Below, piece by piece: positions 60,812-64,000 of a stretch of 64,000 bases of DNA. The translations under genes were made by a program, and so were the position numbers. The notes below the pieces were generated by a model. That model did not search any database, was not told the DNA's origin, and worked only from the letters and a program-made list of their open reading frames with translations. The stretch comes from Phyllobacterium zundukense (lineage in GTDB: Bacteria > Pseudomonadota > Alphaproteobacteria > Rhizobiales > Rhizobiaceae): contig NZ_CP017940.1 of the NCBI RefSeq assembly GCF_002764115.1, positions 2,640,501 through 2,704,500 on the forward strand. The letters run 5' to 3'. Each line of letters starts with the position of its first letter. Position 1 is the stretch's first letter.

Positions 60812-61033
60812 ATGATCGAAATAATGCGTACCAATGACCTTGTCCTGATTTCATTTGTCGAATCCTTACTGAAGGAAGCCAGGATCAATTACTTCGTTGC
60901 AGATTCGAACATGAGCATCCTGGAAGGGTCACTCGGCGTTCTCGCGCGGCGCGTCATGGTCGACGAGGACTGCGAAAACGAAGTTCGACAGCTTCTCAAG
61001 GATGCCGGAATCGAACAGGAGCTTCGCGACTGA
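60812..61033 (+). CDS. DUF2007 (putative signal-transducing) protein
   Basis: The 73-residue protein matches DUF2007: IMRTNDLVLISFVESLLKEARINYFVAD with the conserved hydrophobic helix, NMSILEGSLGVLARRVMVDEDCENEVRQLL. It is a small ferredoxin-like fold; function is unknown. The ATG at 60812 is used; the frame is open to 60722 without a good start. It ends 3 nt before the methyltransferase gene, so the two form an operon that probably includes the S49 peptidase gene. Confidence 0.85.
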   Translation: MIEIMRTNDLVLISFVESLLKEARINYFVADSNMSILEGSLGVLARRVMVDEDCENEVRQLLKDAGIEQELRD

Positions 61034-61036
61034 CCT

Positions 61037-61804
61037 ATGCTCGATGCTCCGCATACGATCGATGCATTTCATCGCGGCCGGTTTCATCTGCTGCAGCCCG
61101 CCGCCAAAGGACATCGCTCGGGCGTCGATGCAATGATCCTCGCAAGTGTCGTGCCGAATGAATTCTCCGGCCGTATCGCCGACCTCGGCGCCGGTGCCGG
61201 AGCTGCGGGCCTCGCGGTTCTCTCCCGGTGCCCCGGTGCACGGGCATCGCTGATCGAACGCTCGGACTTCATGGCCGATTTCGCCCGACGTTCGCTGGCA
61301 TTGGAGCAAAACAAAGCATTTGCCGAGCGTGCGGACGTGATCGAGGCGGATGTAACATTGACAGGCAAGGCACGCGTTGCGGCGGGCCTCAGCGACAACA
61401 GCTTCGATTTCGCCATCATGAATCCACCCTTCAACCTCCCGACCGACCGGGCAACACCCGACCCGGTCAAGGCGGAGGCCCATGTCATGACACAAGACAT
61501 GATGGAGCGCTGGATCAGGACGGCAGCGGCTATCGTCAAGCCCGGCGGGGCGATCGGCATCATCGCCCGGCCCACATCGATCATCGACCTGCTTGACGCG
61601 TTGCAGGGGCGGTTCGGCGGCTTGATCATCGTTCCCGTACAACCAAGGCCACAGGACGCCGCCATCCGCATTGTCATAAAAGGCATCAGGGGCAGCCGTG
61701 CGGGCCTGTCTTTGTATCCAGCCCTCGTCATGCATCACGAGACCGGAAATGGCTTCACTGCACGGGCAACTTCAATCAACAATGGGCTGGCATCGCTGTT
61801 TTAG
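61037..61804 (+). CDS. TrmN6-like N6-adenine methyltransferase
   Basis: The 255-residue class I methyltransferase has an AdoMet motif IADLGAGAGAAGLAVLSR and the N6-adenine motif NPPF in DFAIMNPPFNLPTDR. It resembles tRNA1(Val) A37 N6-methyltransferase TrmN6/YfiC and HemK-type enzymes; a tRNA target is likely but unproven. HRGRFHLLQPAAKGHRSGVDAMIL is the family opening. The ATG at 61037 is 3 nt after the DUF2007 stop. Confidence 0.88.
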   Translation: MLDAPHTIDAFHRGRFHLLQPAAKGHRSGVDAMILASVVPNEFSGRIADLGAGAGAAGLAVLSRCPGARASLIERSDFMADFARRSLALEQNKAFAERADVIEADVTLTGKARVAAGLSDNSFDFAIMNPPFNLPTDRATPDPVKAEAHVMTQDMMERWIRTAAAIVKPGGAIGIIARPTSIIDLLDALQGRFGGLIIVPVQPRPQDAAIRIVIKGIRGSRAGLSLYPALVMHHETGNGFTARATSINNGLASLF

Positions 61805-61876
61805 TCCTTGGTACCATTGCGAATTCCTGCGCGCAGCCTACATGCTCGTGACGGAACATCTCGAGAGGAGACACGT

Positions 61877-62734
61877 TTGGCCCGATTCATCCGGAAATTA
61901 CTGCCCCGCCGCTGGCGTCCCGACTATCTGGAAATACCGGTTGTCCGCCTCCAGGGCGTGATCATGAGCGGTGGCGGTCCATTCCGGCAAAACCTCTCGC
62001 TCGCATCGACAGCTGCCGTCCTGGAGAAGGCATTCGCCGAAAAGGATGCACCGGCTGTGGCTATTTCCGTCAATTCTCCAGGTGGCTCGCCCGTGCAATC
62101 GCGGCTGATCTACCGGCGCATTCGCGATCTGGCGGAAGAGAAGAACAAGAAGGTCTATGTGTTCGTCGAGGATGTCGCGGCATCCGGCGGTTACATGATT
62201 GCCGTTGCCGGCGATGAAATCATCGCAGATCCCTCTTCCATCGTCGGTTCCATCGGCGTGGTTTCGGCCAGTTTCGGTTTCACCGATCTTATCAAGAAAA
62301 TCGGCGTCGAACGCCGGGTGCATACGGCCGGCAAAAACAAGGCGACGCTCGATCCCTTCCGGCCCGAAAACAAGGAAGACGTAGAACACCTGAAGGCGCT
62401 GCAGCTCGAAATCCACGGAACCTTTATTGATCTCGTCAAGGAAAGGCGCGGCGAAAAGCTCAGCGACAATCCCGATCTCTTCACCGGCCTGTTCTGGACA
62501 GGAACGCGGGGTGTGGAACTTGGACTTGTCGATGGCCTTGGCGACATGCGCTCCTATCTTCGGTCGCAATATGGCCCGAAAACCCAGCTAAGGCTGATTT
62601 CTGCGCCGCGTGGTCTGTTTGGGCGCAAGGTCCCGTCAGTCGACATCAAATTTGATGGGATCGGCTCTGGTTTTGCCAACGGGCTGATTGATGCCGCCGA
62701 GGAACGCGCGCTTTGGTCGCGCTTCGGATTGTAA
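61877..62734 (+). CDS. S49-family serine peptidase (SppA/SohB-like)
   Basis: The 285-residue ClpP-fold peptidase has LEIPVVRLQGVIMSGG, VAISVNSPGGSPVQSRLI, the nucleophile region VFVEDVAASGGYMIAVAGDEI and SIVGSIGVVSASFG with the Lys region IGVERRVHTAGKNK. Signal-peptide peptidases of this family clear membrane signal remnants, but no membrane helix is obvious here, so it may be cytoplasmic or peripheral. The start is TTG at 61877 with AGGAG 7 nt upstream; the frame to 61808 lacks such support. It follows the methyltransferase gene by 72 nt. Confidence 0.9.
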   Translation: MARFIRKLLPRRWRPDYLEIPVVRLQGVIMSGGGPFRQNLSLASTAAVLEKAFAEKDAPAVAISVNSPGGSPVQSRLIYRRIRDLAEEKNKKVYVFVEDVAASGGYMIAVAGDEIIADPSSIVGSIGVVSASFGFTDLIKKIGVERRVHTAGKNKATLDPFRPENKEDVEHLKALQLEIHGTFIDLVKERRGEKLSDNPDLFTGLFWTGTRGVELGLVDGLGDMRSYLRSQYGPKTQLRLISAPRGLFGRKVPSVDIKFDGIGSGFANGLIDAAEERALWSRFGL

Positions 62735-62819
62735 TTCGGCTATAGAGTATTTGGGCCCCAAGCCCGGTCCGTGATATGGTCACTATTGGAATGACATCGG
62801 TAATCGGGGTTTTCAGACG

Positions 62820-63005
62820 ATGGCACAATTGATCTTTTTTGCTCTTGTCGGTGCCGCGGCCTACTACGGTTATCGCTCCTTCAAGAGAGAGGCACAGCGG
62901 GTTTCGCAGCGCGTGCGCGAGGCGGAGAAGGAAGTGCAGAACCGTGCACAGGGTACGCTGGTGAAAGATCCGGAGACCGGTGAATACCATCTGCGCAAAG
63001 ACTGA
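62820..63005 (+). CDS. Small single-helix membrane protein
   Basis: The 61-residue protein has an N-terminal helix (LIFFALVGAAAYYGYRSF), a charged coiled stretch (KREAQRVSQRVREAEKEVQN) and a DPETGEYHL tail. It resembles short PspC/Atp-type stalk proteins seen upstream of ispE in relatives, but its function is unknown. It is 85 nt after the S49 gene and 5 nt before ispE. Confidence 0.78.
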   Translation: MAQLIFFALVGAAAYYGYRSFKREAQRVSQRVREAEKEVQNRAQGTLVKDPETGEYHLRKD

Positions 63006-63010
63006 CCGCA

Positions 63011-63898
63011 ATGCTTGACAGCCTAGAGCGGAATACATTCAGCCTGATCGCACCGGCGAAGATCAATCTGGCACTGCATGTGACCGGACGGCGCAGCGAC
63101 GGCTATCATCTGCTGGATAGCCTGGTGGTGTTCGCTCACTTTGGCGACAAGCTCAGCGTGAAGCGTGCATCCGCCGATTCCTTCGAGATGTCTGGTCCGT
63201 TCGGGCGCCATCTGCCGGACGACGGCAGCAACCTTGTCCTCAAGGCAAGGGATGCGCTGCGCCAATATTTTCCCGAGCAAGCCACTCCGGTGGCCATACA
63301 TCTTGAAAAGTATCTTCCGATCGCCTCCGGCATCGGCGGCGGGTCGAGCGATGCTGCTGCAACGCTGCGCGCCTTGACAGCACTTTGGGGCATTGAAGCA
63401 GAACCGGCGCAGTTGGCCGAAATCGGCCTGCTCCTCGGCGCTGACGTCCCCATGTGCCTTCACGGCCAGCCGCTCGTCGCACGGGGCATCGGCGAAGATA
63501 TCGAGCGCCTGGGCTCCTTTCCACATTTGCCGATGGTTCTCGCCAATAACGGCGTATCAATCTCGACACCGCAGGTGTTCGCAGCGCTGGAAAGACGTGA
63601 CAATCCTCCCCTGCCCGCAATGCCTGCCCTATCCTCGGTTGACGATGTCTGTGTCTATCTGGCCGAGACCGACAATCACCTGTTTTCGGCAACTGAAAAG
63701 CTGACACCAGCAATCGGCGATACTATGAAAGCGCTGCAAAACACGGCTCCGCGGCTGGTTCGCATGTCCGGCTCGGGCGGCACCTGCTTTGCGATTTATG
63801 ACAGCGACAGCGAGGCGGAGACCGCGGCAGCGACGCTTAAACAGAGCAAGCCGGACTGGTTCGTCGTTGCCACTCACAGCATCACGGAAGGAAACTGA
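63011..63898 (+). CDS. ispE: 4-diphosphocytidyl-2-C-methyl-D-erythritol kinase
   Basis: IspE phosphorylates CDP-ME in the methylerythritol phosphate pathway. The 295-residue GHMP kinase opens APAKINLALHVTGRRSDGYHLLDSL and has the ATP site PIASGIGGGSSDAAATLRAL and GADVPMCLHGQPLVARGIGE; the end MSGSGGTCFAIYD is the family's third motif. The ATG at 63011 is a few codons before the conserved block. Its stop is 2 nt before the moaB TTG start. Confidence 0.96.
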   Translation: MLDSLERNTFSLIAPAKINLALHVTGRRSDGYHLLDSLVVFAHFGDKLSVKRASADSFEMSGPFGRHLPDDGSNLVLKARDALRQYFPEQATPVAIHLEKYLPIASGIGGGSSDAAATLRALTALWGIEAEPAQLAEIGLLLGADVPMCLHGQPLVARGIGEDIERLGSFPHLPMVLANNGVSISTPQVFAALERRDNPPLPAMPALSSVDDVCVYLAETDNHLFSATEKLTPAIGDTMKALQNTAPRLVRMSGSGGTCFAIYDSDSEAETAAATLKQSKPDWFVVATHSITEGN

Positions 63899-63900
63899 TC

Positions 63901-64000
63901 TTGGCTCGCTTCGATGAGACACGCCCGTTTGTACCGGTCAAGATCGCCGTCCTGACGGTTTCCGATACCAGGACGCTGGAAGACGACAAGTCGGGCAGCA
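63901..64000 (+). CDS. moaB: Molybdenum cofactor protein MoaB/Mog family (5' end)
   Basis: Only 33 codons are present; the gene continues beyond the window. They read LARFDETRPFVPVKIAVLTV then SDTRTLEDDKSGS, which is the N-terminal strand and the SDTR..DKSG nucleotide/MPT loop of MoaB/MogA proteins. These bind molybdopterin and adenylate it (Mog) or have a related role (MoaB). The start is TTG with AAGGA 8 nt upstream, immediately after ispE. Confidence 0.8.
   Translation, partial: MARFDETRPFVPVKIAVLTVSDTRTLEDDKSGS

Overview
The window looks like a chromosomal core segment of an alphaproteobacterium of the order Hyphomicrobiales (Rhizobiales), most like the Brucellaceae/Phyllobacteriaceae. 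The basis is gene content and order: the cell-cycle methyltransferase CcrM, an aa3 cytochrome oxidase block running ctaC-ctaD-ctaB-small ORF-ctaG-ctaE then DUF983-SURF1-ispH-thrB-rnhA, an IalB-family protein, RibBA with a decayed RibA half, DUF721/DsbA/SMC next to mutY, DUF1344 and DUF6101 proteins, and GC-rich palindromic intergenic repeats. No rRNA, tRNA, CRISPR array, prophage or complete insertion sequence was seen. Genus-level assignment is inference.

Layout. 1-5.7 kb: the start of smc (cut by the window edge), a DsbA-like thiol oxidoreductase, DUF721, two surface-polysaccharide genes (UDP-glucuronate 4-epimerase and an O-antigen ligase/polymerase), mutY and a HAD phosphatase. 5.8-8.5 kb: ccrM with a candidate CtrA site, a second HAD phosphatase and a lipoprotein. 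8.7-14.9 kb: thrC, an M16 peptidase, a GNAT acetyltransferase and a large membrane PAS-GGDEF-EAL protein whose GGDEF motif is degenerate. 14.9-17.3 kb: YqgE, a free-standing DsbD N-terminal domain, a 189-bp MITE-like element and a 1-Cys peroxiredoxin. 17.3-26.9 kb: the long minus-strand respiratory block (aa3 oxidase subunits II, I and III, heme O synthase and assembly factors), followed by ispH, thrB and rnhA.

27-46 kb: IalB, TldD, an RNA methyltransferase, tlyA, dxs, pirin, xseB, an HDAC-family deacetylase, a trans-sulfuration enzyme with a strong operator-like palindrome, ribBA, aroC, DUF1344, a histidine phosphatase, fabI, a DnaJ-class chaperone, an RT0821-type lipoprotein, pdxH and two beta-oxidation genes. 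46-54 kb: a secreted GH25-like hydrolase with CtrA-like repeats upstream, purD, ubiA, a 0.8-kb repeat-rich gap, a DUF6101 protein, a GlcD-like FAD dehydrogenase, Sua5 and a small secreted protein of unknown function. 54-64 kb: glyS/glyQ, a TPR protein, ispB, DUF2007, a TrmN6-like methyltransferase, an S49 peptidase, a 61-residue membrane protein, ispE and the start of moaB.

The genes share a few themes. Isoprenoid and quinone/heme supply is strongly represented: dxs, ispE and ispH make the C5 units, ispB makes the polyprenyl tail, and ubiA and ctaB use it for ubiquinone and heme O, which feed the oxidase encoded here. Threonine synthesis (thrB, thrC), translation (glyQS, Sua5, tlyA) and envelope redox or remodelling form other groups. 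Nothing here is a clearly new defence or mobile system. The most interesting signals are regulatory or structural: the operator overlapping the -10/Shine-Dalgarno region of the trans-sulfuration gene, the CtrA-like repeats, a slippage-prone 14-bp array between tlyA and the RNA methyltransferase gene, and the TA-flanked MITE-like element.
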